Shown here: one piece after another, positions 1 through 9,359 of the stretch
How positions within the stretch are numbered: position 1 is the stretch's first letter
Layout of the letters: every line of letters begins with the position of its first letter
Source: Planctomycetes bacterium MalM25
Lineage (GTDB): Bacteria > Planctomycetota > Planctomycetia > Pirellulales > Lacipirellulaceae
DNA length: 64,000 nucleotides
Assembly: GCA_007745835.1 (NCBI GenBank)
Contig: CP036424.1
Coordinates: forward strand, 1,511,001-1,575,000
Direction of reading: 5' to 3'
Program-made: the position numbers and the translations under genes
Notes under the pieces: generated by a model
Database searches by the model: none
What the model was told of the DNA's origin: nothing
Seen by the model: only the letters and a program-made list of their open reading frames with translations

Positions 1-208
1 GGGGGGCGGAACGGGCGTGTTGGGGAGGCTATCGCGGCTCGCCCTCAGGGGCAACCGAGCCGTGGCCGGCCGAGTTGCAACAAACCGTTGTGGGCTCTAT
101 CTTTACGGCACCTCGGGGCGTCGCTCGGGCGGCGTCTCTCCTCGGTGAATCACGGCATCCGCCCACCGCTACCGGCGGTGGCGCCACTCGGAATCCAACG
201 GTCTCTTC
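1..208. other. Upstream flank, no gene recognised
   Basis: I see no supportable coding frame before the ACT-domain gene. A perfect 7-bp stem with a 5-nt loop lies at 163-181 (CCACCGC and GCGGTGG arms), about 27 bases before the start codon at 209. It could be a leader hairpin or chance in GC-rich sequence. The start of any neighbouring gene lies outside the window. Confidence 0.4.
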
Positions 209-721
209 ATGAGCATTGGCGACGACTCGGGTGAAGGCATCGCGACCGCCGGCCTCACGGCTCGGGGGCACGACTATCCCACCATCCGTCAGTTCACGGT
301 CTTCCTGGAGAACCGGGTCGGTGAGCTGATGGGCGTGGTGCGGCGTTTCGAGGGGAGCCGCGTGCGGATCGTCGCCCTGACGACCAGCGACTCGACCGAC
401 TGCTCGCTCGTCCGCTTCTTGCTAAGCGACCCCGAAGCGGGGCGCGAGATCCTGGAGCGGGCCGGGTTGGCGATCGTCGAGTCGGACCTGATCGGCGTCG
501 AGCTGCCGGCGACCAACCAGCCAATGCTCTCGGTCTGCACCGCTCTGCTTGCCGCCGAGGTGAACATCACCCAGGTCTACCCGCTCTTGATTCGCCCGAA
601 CGGCCGCCCGGCGGTCGCGTTGATGGTGGACAACATCGAGCACGGGATCGAGACCCTGCTCTCCAAGGGGTTCCACACGATCAACGAAGACGAACTGCAA
701 CAGTTCGACCCGATGGCTTGA
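209..721 (+). CDS. Tandem ACT-domain protein
   Basis: This 170-residue protein consists of an unstructured N-terminus of about 27 residues followed by two ACT-like modules, roughly residues 28-97 and 98-162. The first opens with a beta strand (RQFTVFLENRVGEL) and the typical 'gelmgvvrrFe' helix. The second starts near PMLSVCTALLAAEVNI. ACT domains bind small ligands, usually amino acids, and regulate enzymes allosterically. No catalytic domain is attached, so a stand-alone sensor or regulator role is inferred. The ligand cannot be read from the sequence. The ATG at 209 gives the longest sensible frame, but the N-terminal 27 residues are poorly conserved-looking and the true start could be later. 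The gene is followed 86 bases downstream by an unrelated membrane-protein gene. Confidence 0.85.
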   Translation: MSIGDDSGEGIATAGLTARGHDYPTIRQFTVFLENRVGELMGVVRRFEGSRVRIVALTTSDSTDCSLVRFLLSDPEAGREILERAGLAIVESDLIGVELPATNQPMLSVCTALLAAEVNITQVYPLLIRPNGRPAVALMVDNIEHGIETLLSKGFHTINEDELQQFDPMA

Positions 722-807
722 TCCGCTCCAAATGAAGTGTGGCCGAGTCGGGGACGGCTCGGTGCACGAGACCGCCCACCGCCTGACGCCCCTCTGCCGA
801 TTCTCTG

Positions 808-1509
808 ATGGCCATCAACGTCACCTGCCCGAGCTGCCTCAAGCGGTTCACTGTCGCCGACCAGCACGCCGGCAAGACCGGACCTTGCCCCAGCTGCAAG
901 AAGCCGATCAAGATCCCCGAGGCCGACGAGGGCGTGACGATTCACGCGCCCGCGCCCGAAGGTCCCACCGGCAAAGACGGCAAATCGGTCCTCAAGACCG
1001 AGAAGCGGAAGGACGCCTCGTTCGACCCGCTGATCGCCACCGGCGTCGGGCTGATCACGCTGCTGACCCTGGTCGGCGCCTTCCTCCTGAACGGCAGCGA
1101 GAACGCGGACACGTGGCCCGTCCTCGCCGCGGGGGCGATCCTGCTGGGACCGCCCCTCGCCTGGGCCGGCTACGGCTTCCTGCGCGACCAGGAGCTCGAG
1201 CCCCACAGGGGCGGGACGCTCTGGATGCGGGCGGCGATCGCGGGGGCGGTGTTCGCGCTCTCGTGGGGCGTGTACGTGCTCATCGCCAGCCAGATCGGCG
1301 AGTCGGGCTGGCGCACCGAGGGCCTCGAGATCTGGCAGATGATGTTCGCCGCGGGCGTGGCGATCGGCGTCGGCACGTTCGGCGCCTTCGCGTCGCTCGA
1401 CCTCGATCCCTTCATGGGCTTCTTCCTTTGCGCCCTCTACTTCGTAGCGACCGTGCTGCTGCGGATCGTCATGGCGTTGCCGCCGGTGCCCGGCCTGATC
1501 AGCGAATAG
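808..1509 (+). CDS. Zinc-ribbon polytopic membrane protein
   Basis: This 233-residue protein begins with a zinc ribbon: C7-x2-C10 and C27-x2-C30, each in a CPSC context, ending in IKIPEAD. A polar linker (residues 37-70) follows, then about five hydrophobic segments near residues 73-95, 103-122, 139-163, 177-200 and 205-223. Short ribbons of this type at the N-terminus of membrane proteins are common in planctomycetes. Their ligand or partner is generally unknown. I do not recognise a functional family and assign no function. The ATG at 808 directly precedes the ribbon, which supports the start. The HD-domain gene begins 22 bases after the stop, so the two are probably co-transcribed. Confidence 0.8.
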   Translation: MAINVTCPSCLKRFTVADQHAGKTGPCPSCKKPIKIPEADEGVTIHAPAPEGPTGKDGKSVLKTEKRKDASFDPLIATGVGLITLLTLVGAFLLNGSENADTWPVLAAGAILLGPPLAWAGYGFLRDQELEPHRGGTLWMRAAIAGAVFALSWGVYVLIASQIGESGWRTEGLEIWQMMFAAGVAIGVGTFGAFASLDLDPFMGFFLCALYFVATVLLRIVMALPPVPGLISE

Positions 1510-1531
1510 CCACTCTAATCCTTGCAGGCTG

Positions 1532-2869
1532 ATGCCCGACTCGTTGCTCGACCTGGCCGAGATCCGCGGGCTGCACGGCGCCGCCGCCGGGCTGGTGCGC
1601 ATCCCACCGGGCGTGGACGTGCCGGTCACCCCGCGGGTGCGGCAGCTGATCGACGCCCCCGAGTTCCGCCGGCTGGCGCAGATCAGCCAGCTGGGGCTCG
1701 TCTCGCTCGTCTACCCGGCGGCCAATCACACGCGGCAGGAGCACTCGCTCGGAGTCTACCGAACCGCGATCGAGTACCTGCAGAGCCTCGCGGCGGACGA
1801 GCGTTTCGCCGCCGTCATCCGCCCGCAGGACGCCGAGCTGTTCCTGGTCGCCGCGCTCTTACACGATCTGGGGCACTGGCCGTTCTGTCACCCGATCGAG
1901 GACATCCGCCTGCCGCAGACGCCCGACCACGAGCTCTTCGCCAACAGCTTCGTGCTCGAGGGCGAGATTGCCGACACGCTCCGCGATGAGTGGGGGGTCG
2001 CCCCGCGCGACGTGGTCGCTTTGCTCTCCGGCAAGCCGACCGACCGTCGAGGGCGGATCCTCCAGTCGCTGCTCTCCGGGCCGATCGACGTCGACAAGGC
2101 GGACTATCTCGTCCGCGATAGCCTTCACGCCGGCGTGCCGTACGGGCAGCACTTCGACAGGACACGCCTCATCCGCAGCCTCTGCCTCAACGAGGCGGGC
2201 GACGGCCTCGCCATTACCGAGAAGGGCAAAACGGCCGCCGAGATGATGGTCTTCGCCCGCTACGTGATGTTCAGTGAGGTCTACTGGCACCACGCCGTGC
2301 GGAGTGCGACGGCCATGTTCCAGCGGGCGTTCTTCTCGGTGTACCGGAGCGTCGATCTCGACTCGCTGTTCCGTCTGCCCGAAGGGCCGTTCGTCGCCGC
2401 GCTGACCGAAGCGGCCGGGGACGGCCCCGCCGCCGAGCTGCTGAGCGGCCTCTTCGGCCCGACCCGCAGGCTCTACAAACGGTTGACGCAGTACAGCCTG
2501 TTCGAGTCACCCGAGCTATACGGCCGCCTCGCCCGCAGGCCGTACCCGTGGCTGGTCCGATGCTCGGAAGAACTGGCCGCCGGGATGAGTCGGGCGCTGT
2601 CGCGCGTCGTGGCGCCGCACGAGGTGGTGTTCGACGCGCCGCCGACCGAGCTGGAAGTCGAGTTCGACGTTGAGGTCCGCGACACCCGCGCGGGGGTCTC
2701 GCGACGGCTAGGAGAGATCTCGCCGATGGTGAAGACCCTGGCGCGCGAGCAGTTCGACGATTACGTCAAACGGGTCCGGGTCTTCGTCCACCCCCGACTG
2801 GCGGCCGACGCCCGCGGGTTGCGCGGTCTGCAGGACCTGATCCACGAAGCGATCGACCGCGCGGGCTAG
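1532..2869 (+). CDS. HD-domain phosphohydrolase, SAMHD1/dGTPase-like
   Basis: This 445-residue protein has the HD metal-binding set of the COG1078/SAMHD1-like group. H71 lies in the 'QEHSLG' motif, H111-D112 in HDLGHWPF, and the fourth metal ligand is the Asp in IDVDKADYLVRDS (around residues 186-191). Family members hydrolyse deoxynucleoside triphosphates to nucleoside plus triphosphate, or act on related phosphates. The exact substrate is not visible. The region after residue 330 is less conserved and ends without added domains. The start ATG at 1532 follows the preceding stop by 22 bases. Cytosolic; no signal or membrane segment. The family assignment is firm; the substrate is inferred only. 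Confidence 0.9.
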   Translation: MPDSLLDLAEIRGLHGAAAGLVRIPPGVDVPVTPRVRQLIDAPEFRRLAQISQLGLVSLVYPAANHTRQEHSLGVYRTAIEYLQSLAADERFAAVIRPQDAELFLVAALLHDLGHWPFCHPIEDIRLPQTPDHELFANSFVLEGEIADTLRDEWGVAPRDVVALLSGKPTDRRGRILQSLLSGPIDVDKADYLVRDSLHAGVPYGQHFDRTRLIRSLCLNEAGDGLAITEKGKTAAEMMVFARYVMFSEVYWHHAVRSATAMFQRAFFSVYRSVDLDSLFRLPEGPFVAALTEAAGDGPAAELLSGLFGPTRRLYKRLTQYSLFESPELYGRLARRPYPWLVRCSEELAAGMSRALSRVVAPHEVVFDAPPTELEVEFDVEVRDTRAGVSRRLGEISPMVKTLAREQFDDYVKRVRVFVHPRLAADARGLRGLQDLIHEAIDRAG

Positions 2870-2880
2870 CCTCGCCGGGT

Positions 2881-3249
2881 TCAGGCGAGCAGGCTGACCG
2901 ACCGCGCGACGCCGTGCACGCGCGCTGTCTGCGCCTGTTCTCTCGACAACCGCCCGAGCTCGACCAGGTGCTCGATCACCGGGCGTTGTTTCTCTAGCTG
3001 CTGCATCAGCAGGGTGGCGACCTGATGCGAGTCGAGGTAGCCCTTCTCCACCGCCAACTCGCCAAATCGCCGCGTGGGGTCGGTGTGTTGAAGCCGCAGC
3101 ACGTCGAGCACGTGGGTGGCTGCCATCATCCCCTGTTCGATCGCCACCTGCCCGAGCGGCGGGCGTTCCTGGTCCCTGCGCGCCAACGCGGCGACGTAGT
3201 CGTCGGCGGAGATCACTCCCGTTTGGACGAGTGCGATTTCGATTTGCAC
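2881..3249 (-). CDS. Small GspE/MshE N-terminal-like protein
   Basis: This 122-residue cytosolic protein contains two similar helical modules. The first is around residues 5-40 (ALVQTGVISADDYVAAL...PLGQVAIEQGMM) and the second around 62-100 (RFGELAVEKGYLDSHQVATLL). The 'LG..L.e.G.i...ql..al' pattern is that of the N-terminal domain of type II secretion and type IV pilus ATPases (GspE/MshE-N), which can bind nucleotides such as c-di-GMP in some members. Here it is free-standing with no ATPase attached. Convergent with the HD gene (11-base gap). Function unknown; a small regulatory module is an inference. Confidence 0.7.
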   Translation of the reverse strand: MQIEIALVQTGVISADDYVAALARRDQERPPLGQVAIEQGMMAATHVLDVLRLQHTDPTRRFGELAVEKGYLDSHQVATLLMQQLEKQRPVIEHLVELGRLSREQAQTARVHGVARSVSLLA

Positions 3250-3577
3250 CGATTAGTCCTCCCCGCTGTTGGCCTCTCCAACGCGGTCGCCAAGATAAGG
3301 AATCCAGAGTTGCAAGCCGGCCGCAATAACTTCCGGTACAAAGAACTCTAGATTGATTGTTTGCGCGACTCGGGTGCGGTTGTCCGTCTCGGGTGATTTC
3401 GCGCCTATCCGCAAAGATCCGTGTGGTTATGACGCACCGGGATTGTCAGAGTTTGCGGGATGAGAAAGTTGGAGAAAGTGGGTGCATGGGGACGATGGGG
3501 TTTGTAAGGCAAGCTAGCAAGGCGGCTCGGCTTGCCCATCCCCCCCCGCCTAAGCCCTCCCACCGCTACCCCCGCCC
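3250..3577. other. Intergenic region, inverted repeat only
   Basis: This 328-base gap separates two divergently transcribed genes, so promoters of both should lie here, but I see no convincing sigma-70 box. It contains a 7-bp inverted repeat, GGCAAGC at 3508-3514 and GCTTGCC at 3530-3536. This is flanked by GATGGGG and CCATCCCC runs that weakly resemble the termini of the miniature elements at 19075 and 63681. It may be a decayed copy of that family. No gene is supported. Confidence 0.4.
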
Positions 3578-4168
3578 ATGCAGGCCGCACGACCCCGTTA
3601 CGTCCTGATCGCGGAGATCGAGCACGCCGACGAAGGCCCGCAGTGGCGTTTCGCCCTGCAAGCTGCCGACGCCTCGGTGACGATCGCCGCGTGCGACCGC
3701 GAGCCGGGCGCCGATGAGGACCGCTTGGTCCTGCTCGCCATGGTCCGCGGTCTGGAGGCGCTGGACGTCTCGGCCGACGTGACCGTGGTGACCCGTTCCT
3801 CCTCGGTCCTCCGCGGCCTGACCCGTGGTCTCGCTCAGTGGCGCAACAACCACTGGCGCTGGGAACGCTTCGGGCGGCTCACGCCGATCCGTGACGCCGA
3901 CCTCTGGCGCCGCGTCGATCAGGCGATGCGTTTCCACACGGTCCACTGCCGGAGCTGGCGATCCGAGAACGCAGCCCGCGTCGGCCCGCCGCGTCCCCAC
4001 TTCCTGCGTACGGCCGACGCCCCGGTGCGAGAGCCCGCCTGCCTGGTCGAGGGCCGTGCCGACTCGCCAGCCATGGTGATCGTCCGCAGCGCCCGCTCAC
4101 GCCGCCGTGTGCGTTTGAGCGATCCGGAACCGACCACGCTCTCGCCGGCCCACGCCGCCGCCGGCTGA
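3578..4168 (+). CDS. RNase H-fold protein, catalytic residues not conserved
   Basis: This 196-residue protein resembles bacterial ribonuclease HI over residues 8-125. [14 protein letters not shown] (49-62) aligns with the RMELMAAIVALEAL helix of E. coli Rnh[18 protein letters not shown]...W (70-88) aligns with the strand and helix around D70, and [12 protein letters not shown] (106-117) with VDLWQRLDAAL. At the expected catalytic positions I read V51 for E48 and R73 for D70, and no clear Asp for D10. The protein is therefore probably not an active nuclease, although the fold and the substrate-handling helix persist. The C-terminal 60 residues are basic and low complexity. It lies 52 bases upstream of glgB and may be co-transcribed with it. 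A structural nucleic-acid-binding role is conjecture. Confidence 0.65.
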   Translation: MQAARPRYVLIAEIEHADEGPQWRFALQAADASVTIAACDREPGADEDRLVLLAMVRGLEALDVSADVTVVTRSSSVLRGLTRGLAQWRNNHWRWERFGRLTPIRDADLWRRVDQAMRFHTVHCRSWRSENAARVGPPRPHFLRTADAPVREPACLVEGRADSPAMVIVRSARSRRRVRLSDPEPTTLSPAHAAAG

Positions 4169-4220
4169 GATCGACCCAGAAACCGTCCACACTCCCACCA
4201 AGATCGCGAAGGATCCCGCC

Positions 4221-6452
4221 GTGCGTACGCAAGTCTCCCTGGAATCGGTAGGCGCATTGGCCGAAGGCCGCCACGAGAACCCGTTCGACCTCCTCGGACC
4301 GCACGAAGTGGTCGACGAGGGACGCCGGGCCTTGGCGGTGCGGGCGTTCCAGCCCGACTCAAAACAGATGTGGCTTGTCGATCCTGCGCAGGGCAGGTCG
4401 CGGCCGATGCGAAGAATCCACCCGGCGGGCCTGTACGAGGCCATCTGTCCCATTGAAGATAGCGGGGCTGGGAAGACAGCGAAGATCGGCGAGTACCAAT
4501 TCCGCGTTTCCGACGCACACGGCGGGCGACAGACGATGCACGATCCCTACTCTTTTGAGCCCCTCCTCACGGAGTACGACCTGCACCTTCTCCACGAGGG
4601 GACGCACTACGACGCGTACGAACGCCTCGGGGCGCACCTCCGAGAGGTCGATGGCGTGAAGGGCGTAAACTTCGCCGTCTGGGCCCCCAACGCCGAAGGG
4701 ATCAGCCTGATCGGCGACTTCAACGGCTGGAGCGGCTCGGCGCACGCGATGCGCAAGCGGGTCCCCAGCGGCATCTGGGAGTTGTTCGTCCCCGGAATCG
4801 AGGTCGGCACGAAGTACAAGTTCTCCGTCAAGCAGCTGGGGGGCGCCGTTGTCGAGAAGTGCGACCCGTACGGCTTCGCCGCCGAGGTGCCGCCCCGCAC
4901 GGCGAACATCGTTACGGACCTCTCCGAGCACCGCTGGGCCGACGGCGACTGGATGAACCAGCGCGTCGAGCGCAACGGCCTCGACGCCCCCATGAGCATC
5001 TACGAGTTGCACCTGGGCAGCTGGCGTCGTGACCCGGCCGACCCGGAGCGTTGGCTCAGCTACGGCGAGATCGCGCCGCAACTGGTCGAGTACTGCCAGC
5101 GGATGGGCTACACGCACGTCGAGCTGATGCCGGTCAGCGAGCACCCGTTCACCGGGAGCTGGGGCTACCAGACGGTCGGCTACTTCGCCGCCACGAGCCG
5201 CTACGGCTCGCCCGAGGAGCTGATGGCGTTGATCGACACGCTGCACCAGGCGGGCATCGGCGTGATCATCGACTGGGTGCCGGCCCACTTCCCGAAGGAC
5301 GACCACGGCCTCCGCCGGTTCGACGGCAGCGCCCTGTACGAGCACGAAGACCCTCGCCAGGGGGAGCACCCCGACTGGGGCACGCTCATCTTCAACTACG
5401 GACGCAACGAGGTCGCCGGCTTCCTGCTCGCCAACGCCCTCTTCTGGTGCGACAAGTACCACATCGACGGGCTGCGCGTCGACGCGGTCGCCTCGATGCT
5501 GTACCTCGATTACAGCCGCGAGGGAGACGACTGGATCCCCAACAAGCACGGCGGGCGCGAGAACCTCGAGGCGATCGAGTTCCTCAAGACCTTCAACGAG
5601 AAGGTCCACGAACGCCACCCCGGCGTGCTGACCATCGCCGAGGAGTCGACCGCCTGGACGGGCGTGTCACGCCCGACGTACGTCGGCGGCCTCGGCTTCA
5701 GCCTGAAATGGAACATGGGCTGGATGAACGACACGCTCCGCTACTTCAAGCACGAGCCGATCCACCGCAAGTACCACCAGGACGAGCTGACGTTCTCGTT
5801 GATCTACGCGTTCACCGAGAACTTCTGCCTCCCCTTCAGCCACGACGAGGTGGTCCACGGCAAGGGCTCGCTGCTCGACCAGATGCCAGGCGACATGTGG
5901 CAGAAGTTCGCCAACCTGCGGCTCCTGTACGGCTACATGTGGAGCCACCCGGGCAAGAAGCTCACGTTCATGGGCTGCGAGTTCGGCCAGTGGAACGAGT
6001 GGAACCACGACACCTCGCTGCAGTGGGACCTGCTGCAGTGGGACTCCCACCAGGGCCTGCAGAACTACGTGGCGCACCTGAACCACCTGTACCAGTCCGA
6101 GCCGGCGATGCACCAAGTCGACTTCGACGGCGAGGGCTTCGAGTGGATCGACTGCCACAACCACGAGGACAGCATCCTCGCCTACATGCGGAAGGCGAAG
6201 GACCCCGAGGACTACGTGATCGCCGTCAGCAACTTCACGCCCGTCCCGCGGCACGGCTACAAACTGGGCGTCCCCGAGGTCTGCTTCTTCGAGGAGATCA
6301 GCAACAGCGACTCGACCTACTTCGGCGGCAGCGACGTCGGCAACTCGGGCGGCGTGATGGCGACCGACAAGGGGGTCCAGATGCGTCCGGCCAGCGTTGA
6401 GCTAACCCTCCCGCCGCTGTCGACCGTGATCCTCAAGCCGCGACGCGGATGA
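4221..6452 (+). CDS. glgB: 1,4-alpha-glucan branching enzyme (GlgB)
   Basis: This 743-residue enzyme introduces alpha-1,6 branches into glycogen. It has the full GlgB layout: an N-terminal extension, a CBM48/E-set domain (about residues 130-225, '[22 protein letters not shown]'-type), a GH13 barrel and an all-beta C-terminal domain. The catalytic triad is visible: nucleophile D421 in [12 protein letters not shown], acid/base E474 in TIAEEST, and transition-state stabiliser D542 in FSHDEVVHG. The length matches the family norm of about 730. The ATG at 4221 gives an N-terminus ([21 protein letters not shown]) typical of GlgB. No other glycogen gene is adjacent, so it is isolated from a glg operon here. 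Confidence 0.97.
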   Translation: MRTQVSLESVGALAEGRHENPFDLLGPHEVVDEGRRALAVRAFQPDSKQMWLVDPAQGRSRPMRRIHPAGLYEAICPIEDSGAGKTAKIGEYQFRVSDAHGGRQTMHDPYSFEPLLTEYDLHLLHEGTHYDAYERLGAHLREVDGVKGVNFAVWAPNAEGISLIGDFNGWSGSAHAMRKRVPSGIWELFVPGIEVGTKYKFSVKQLGGAVVEKCDPYGFAAEVPPRTANIVTDLSEHRWADGDWMNQRVERNGLDAPMSIYELHLGSWRRDPADPERWLSYGEIAPQLVEYCQRMGYTHVELMPVSEHPFTGSWGYQTVGYFAATSRYGSPEELMALIDTLHQAGIGVIIDWVPAHFPKDDHGLRRFDGSALYEHEDPRQGEHPDWGTLIFNYGRNEVAGFLLANALFWCDKYHIDGLRVDAVASMLYLDYSREGDDWIPNKHGGRENLEAIEFLKTFNEKVHERHPGVLTIAEESTAWTGVSRPTYVGGLGFSLKWNMGWMNDTLRYFKHEPIHRKYHQDELTFSLIYAFTENFCLPFSHDEVVHGKGSLLDQMPGDMWQKFANLRLLYGYMWSHPGKKLTFMGCEFGQWNEWNHDTSLQWDLLQWDSHQGLQNYVAHLNHLYQSEPAMHQVDFDGEGFEWIDCHNHEDSILAYMRKAKDPEDYVIAVSNFTPVPRHGYKLGVPEVCFFEEISNSDSTYFGGSDVGNSGGVMATDKGVQMRPASVELTLPPLSTVILKPRRG

Positions 6453-6492
6453 TGCCGCGGCCCTAGCCCCGAATGGGCGCCGAGACGATCGC

Positions 6493-6515
6493 CCCCCCAG
6501 ACGCAGTCCGGGGGG
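6493..6515. terminator. GC-rich stem-loop between convergent genes
   Basis: CCCCCC and GGGGGG arms plus an inner GAC/GTC stem around a 3-nt loop sit between the 3' ends of glgB and the PpiD-like gene. There is no T-run on either side, so this may be a transcript-end stabiliser rather than an intrinsic terminator. Confidence 0.4.
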
Positions 6516-6543
6516 AGGCTTGGGGTCGCTTAGGCGAGCGCCC

Positions 6544-8880
6544 TCATTCCGTCCGGTCCGGGAGCCGCGTCCAGTCCAGCCCGGAGCCTTCGAGCAAGTC
6601 GCCCAGGAGGGCGGAGATCTTGTTCTGGGCCCGGGCCTGCATCAGCGGTCCGGCGCCGACCCAGCGGTCGCCGTCGCGGATGAAGTTGCTGCGGAGCTCG
6701 TCCTCGGTGCCGATTCGCTGCGCGATCCGCAACAGGTAGGCGATCGAGTGGTCGTGGTTCAGGTGGGCGATCACCTCGCCCGGCTCGATGCCGAAGGCGG
6801 CCTCCAGCAGTTCGGGGCCGGCGGCGACCAGCGGCTCCGGCTGGCTCAGCCGCAGAGGGACCTGGCGGGCGTTCGGGGCGATGCGCCCCAGCGACAGCAG
6901 GCTGAAGGTGTCGGTCTCCTGCACGTCCGCCACGGGGACGAGCGGCTCGTCGGCCTGGGCGAAGTAGTCGGCGATCGTCTTGCCCGATTCGGTGATCTGG
7001 GCGGCGACCTCCTCGGCCTTCTTCTCCGACAGCTCGGCCGCCTGGACCCGCTTCCACGCGGCGACGACCTGCTCACGCACGTCCTCGAGCTTGGGCGTCT
7101 CGCCTTCGTAGCGTTCGGTGATCAGGCAGATGTAGCGGTTGCCATCGATGTCGTAACTGACGAAAGGTTGGTAGAGATCGAGGCCTTCGGAGCGGAAGGC
7201 GAGGAACCAGATCGGCCCGGAGGGCGTGAGGTCCGTGGCGACCGTGCGTCCGAAATCGGTTTCACGCAACTGGAGCTGCGACGCTTGGTCGACTTCGGTC
7301 AGTTCGAGCTGCTCCTGCTCGGCGAGCGGCTGGAGATTCGCGAGCGAGTCGGGCGCTGCCGGGGCCTCCTCGCCGTTCTCTTGGGCGACCAGGATCGCGT
7401 CGAAGTACTCGACGAACTGGTCGTCGAGCTGCAGCTTGATGCGGTTCACTTTCTCCTGCATCCTCTCGGCGGCGCGCTCGGTCGCCAGACGCTGGCGGAT
7501 CTCGTCGGCGACCTCCTCGAGCGGCTGGTACGGCTTGGCGTCGGCGGCGGGCTCTTCGGCCGCCTCCTCAGCGGAGTCCGCTTCGGGCGCCTCTTCGGTG
7601 GCGGGCGCAGTATCGGCGGTGGCCTCTTCCTCTTCTTCTTCCTCCTCCTCAACGGCCTCGGTCGACTCGTCAACGACCTGCTCGGTCTTGTCGGCTGCTT
7701 CCTCGGACGCGTCCTTGTCGGCGGGCTCGTCGGCGGGCTCCTCTTGGTCCGGAGCGTTGTCGCCGAAGGGGAGCGGGCCCTCGTCCTCAACGGCGGCCTC
7801 TTCCTGCATCGCTTCGTCGGATTGCAGCAGGTTGTCGGGCCCGAAGACGCCTCCGCCCGAGCCGAATTCGCCGTCGTCACCGAACCCACTTTCATCGCCG
7901 AACAGAGCGCGGTCGGCCTCAACGAAGCTCTCCTTGTTGGCCTCGTAGTAAGCGGCGATCTCTTCGTCGGTCACTTCGCCCATGAGGCTATCGACCACCG
8001 CGTTGAAGTCGGCCTTCAGGTAGGTGACCCGCACGCGCGGTGGAACGGCGAAGCCGGGCGTGGGGGAGGGGAGTTCGAGGTTGCCGTATCCCCGCAGCAA
8101 GTCCGGCAGCGGTTGGCGGTCGCGGTGCTCTTCGTAGAAGGCGACCAACTCCTCTTCGGACGGCTCCGGGACTTCGTCGATGAACGCCGCGGTCTTGACC
8201 GGCGCCGCCTCGACGACGATTCGCTCGTTGACCTTCTTCCAGTCCTCCCAGCGTTCCTCCGGGAGGATCGTGCGGAAGGCGAAGGTGTGGCTCGACAGGT
8301 AGTTGTTGGCGAGCATCGCCTCGCGGAGCAGGTCGAAGACGAACCCGATGGTCGCCCGGCCGCCGCCCCCCGAGCCGCGGCCCATGCGGGTGAGGATCTC
8401 ACGCATTTGGTCGTTGCTGACCCGTTCGAAGCCGAGCGCTCTTAGGTAGCTGATGATCATCTCGTCGCTGACGACCATGCCCGCCTCGCGGGCTTTCTGG
8501 GCGAAGATCTTGGTCGTGACGACGCTCCGCTCGACGCCCTGCTCGCGTGTGCGGGGCAGCTGAAGCGGTTGGACGCTCCGCTGGAGGTACTCGAGATCGA
8601 CGCCAGCGTCGCGGGCCGCCAGGGCCCCGGCCTGCTCAACCGATTGTTGGAACTGGGCCAGGATGTTGCGGTGGATGACCGCGTCGGCGAGCTGTCGCTC
8701 GTTGATCTGGCCGCCGTCCCAGATGGCGACCGTGTCGCCCCCGCCGGTCGAACCGCCGGGGCCGCCGCCCATCATGTTGGAGATCGAGTCGCCGAGGACG
8801 AAAGTGAACATCAGGACCGCGCAGAGCACGGCCATGAAGACGCCCGTGTATTTGCTGAGGGCAGTCAGGGGGGTCGCCAT
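6544..8880 (-). CDS. PpiD/SurA-like membrane-anchored chaperone
   Basis: This 778-residue protein has PpiD-like topology: a short cytoplasmic N-terminus, one membrane helix (about residues 14-32, 'FMAVLCAVLMFTFVLGDSI') and a long periplasmic part. A SurA-N-like helical region spans roughly residues 55-300 (peptide-binding chaperone fold). A very acidic low-complexity stretch follows (about 350-450, with a run of nine glutamates), then more helical SurA-like segments. I cannot find the parvulin rotamase signature, so peptidyl-prolyl isomerase activity is doubtful. Its likely role is folding of exported proteins at the inner membrane. The ATG at 8880 precedes the membrane helix by 13 codons. 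It converges with glgB. Confidence 0.75.
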   Translation of the reverse strand: MATPLTALSKYTGVFMAVLCAVLMFTFVLGDSISNMMGGGPGGSTGGGDTVAIWDGGQINERQLADAVIHRNILAQFQQSVEQAGALAARDAGVDLEYLQRSVQPLQLPRTREQGVERSVVTTKIFAQKAREAGMVVSDEMIISYLRALGFERVSNDQMREILTRMGRGSGGGGRATIGFVFDLLREAMLANNYLSSHTFAFRTILPEERWEDWKKVNERIVVEAAPVKTAAFIDEVPEPSEEELVAFYEEHRDRQPLPDLLRGYGNLELPSPTPGFAVPPRVRVTYLKADFNAVVDSLMGEVTDEEIAAYYEANKESFVEADRALFGDESGFGDDGEFGSGGGVFGPDNLLQSDEAMQEEAAVEDEGPLPFGDNAPDQEEPADEPADKDASEEAADKTEQVVDESTEAVEEEEEEEEEATADTAPATEEAPEADSAEEAAEEPAADAKPYQPLEEVADEIRQRLATERAAERMQEKVNRIKLQLDDQFVEYFDAILVAQENGEEAPAAPDSLANLQPLAEQEQLELTEVDQASQLQLRETDFGRTVATDLTPSGPIWFLAFRSEGLDLYQPFVSYDIDGNRYICLITERYEGETPKLEDVREQVVAAWKRVQAAELSEKKAEEVAAQITESGKTIADYFAQADEPLVPVADVQETDTFSLLSLGRIAPNARQVPLRLSQPEPLVAAGPELLEAAFGIEPGEVIAHLNHDHSIAYLLRIAQRIGTEDELRSNFIRDGDRWVGAGPLMQARAQNKISALLGDLLEGSGLDWTRLPDRTE

Positions 8881-9359
8881 CGAGGACTCCTAGCTAGCGG
8901 GACCGCCCTGGGGCGGCGGTTTCCCGCGGTTTTCACTGGTAGAGGCGTCGCTCCGAGCGGCGCCGGGGGCTTCTCTCGTCGTCGAACGAAGGCCTCAGGG
9001 AGGGCCTCGGGGATTGACAGGGCACGACACCAGGCCGCACCCTGCGTCGGCTCCCGACAACGAGCGAAGCTCGCGATTGTCCGGCGTTTCGTGCGTTTAC
9101 GCAATCCCGGCGTGCCGATTCGGCCGCAGCGAATCCCCCGGACCCGGGCTCGCCGGCGTCGGGGCGTCCGCGTAGCATTCGGACGCGCCGGGATCCGGCC
9201 GGCCGCCGGCCGCAAGCCGTGCGACCCGGGCGGGCCGGGCGACCGCTGCAATCCGTCCTTTTTGTCAGGGGCTGAGCCGGCGACGGCTCGCCGCCAGATA
9301 GAGAGCAAGCAGACCTCCCCTCATTCCCGACCCCTGACTCCACGCGACTCGCAACGCCG
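8881..9359. other. Divergent intergenic region
   Basis: This 479-base gap lies between the divergent PpiD-like gene and topA, and must hold both promoters. I find a small hairpin (CGAGC-GAA-GCTCG, about 9061-9073) and several GC-rich short palindromes, but no clear -35/-10 pair. No coding frame with recognisable content is present on either strand. Confidence 0.4.
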
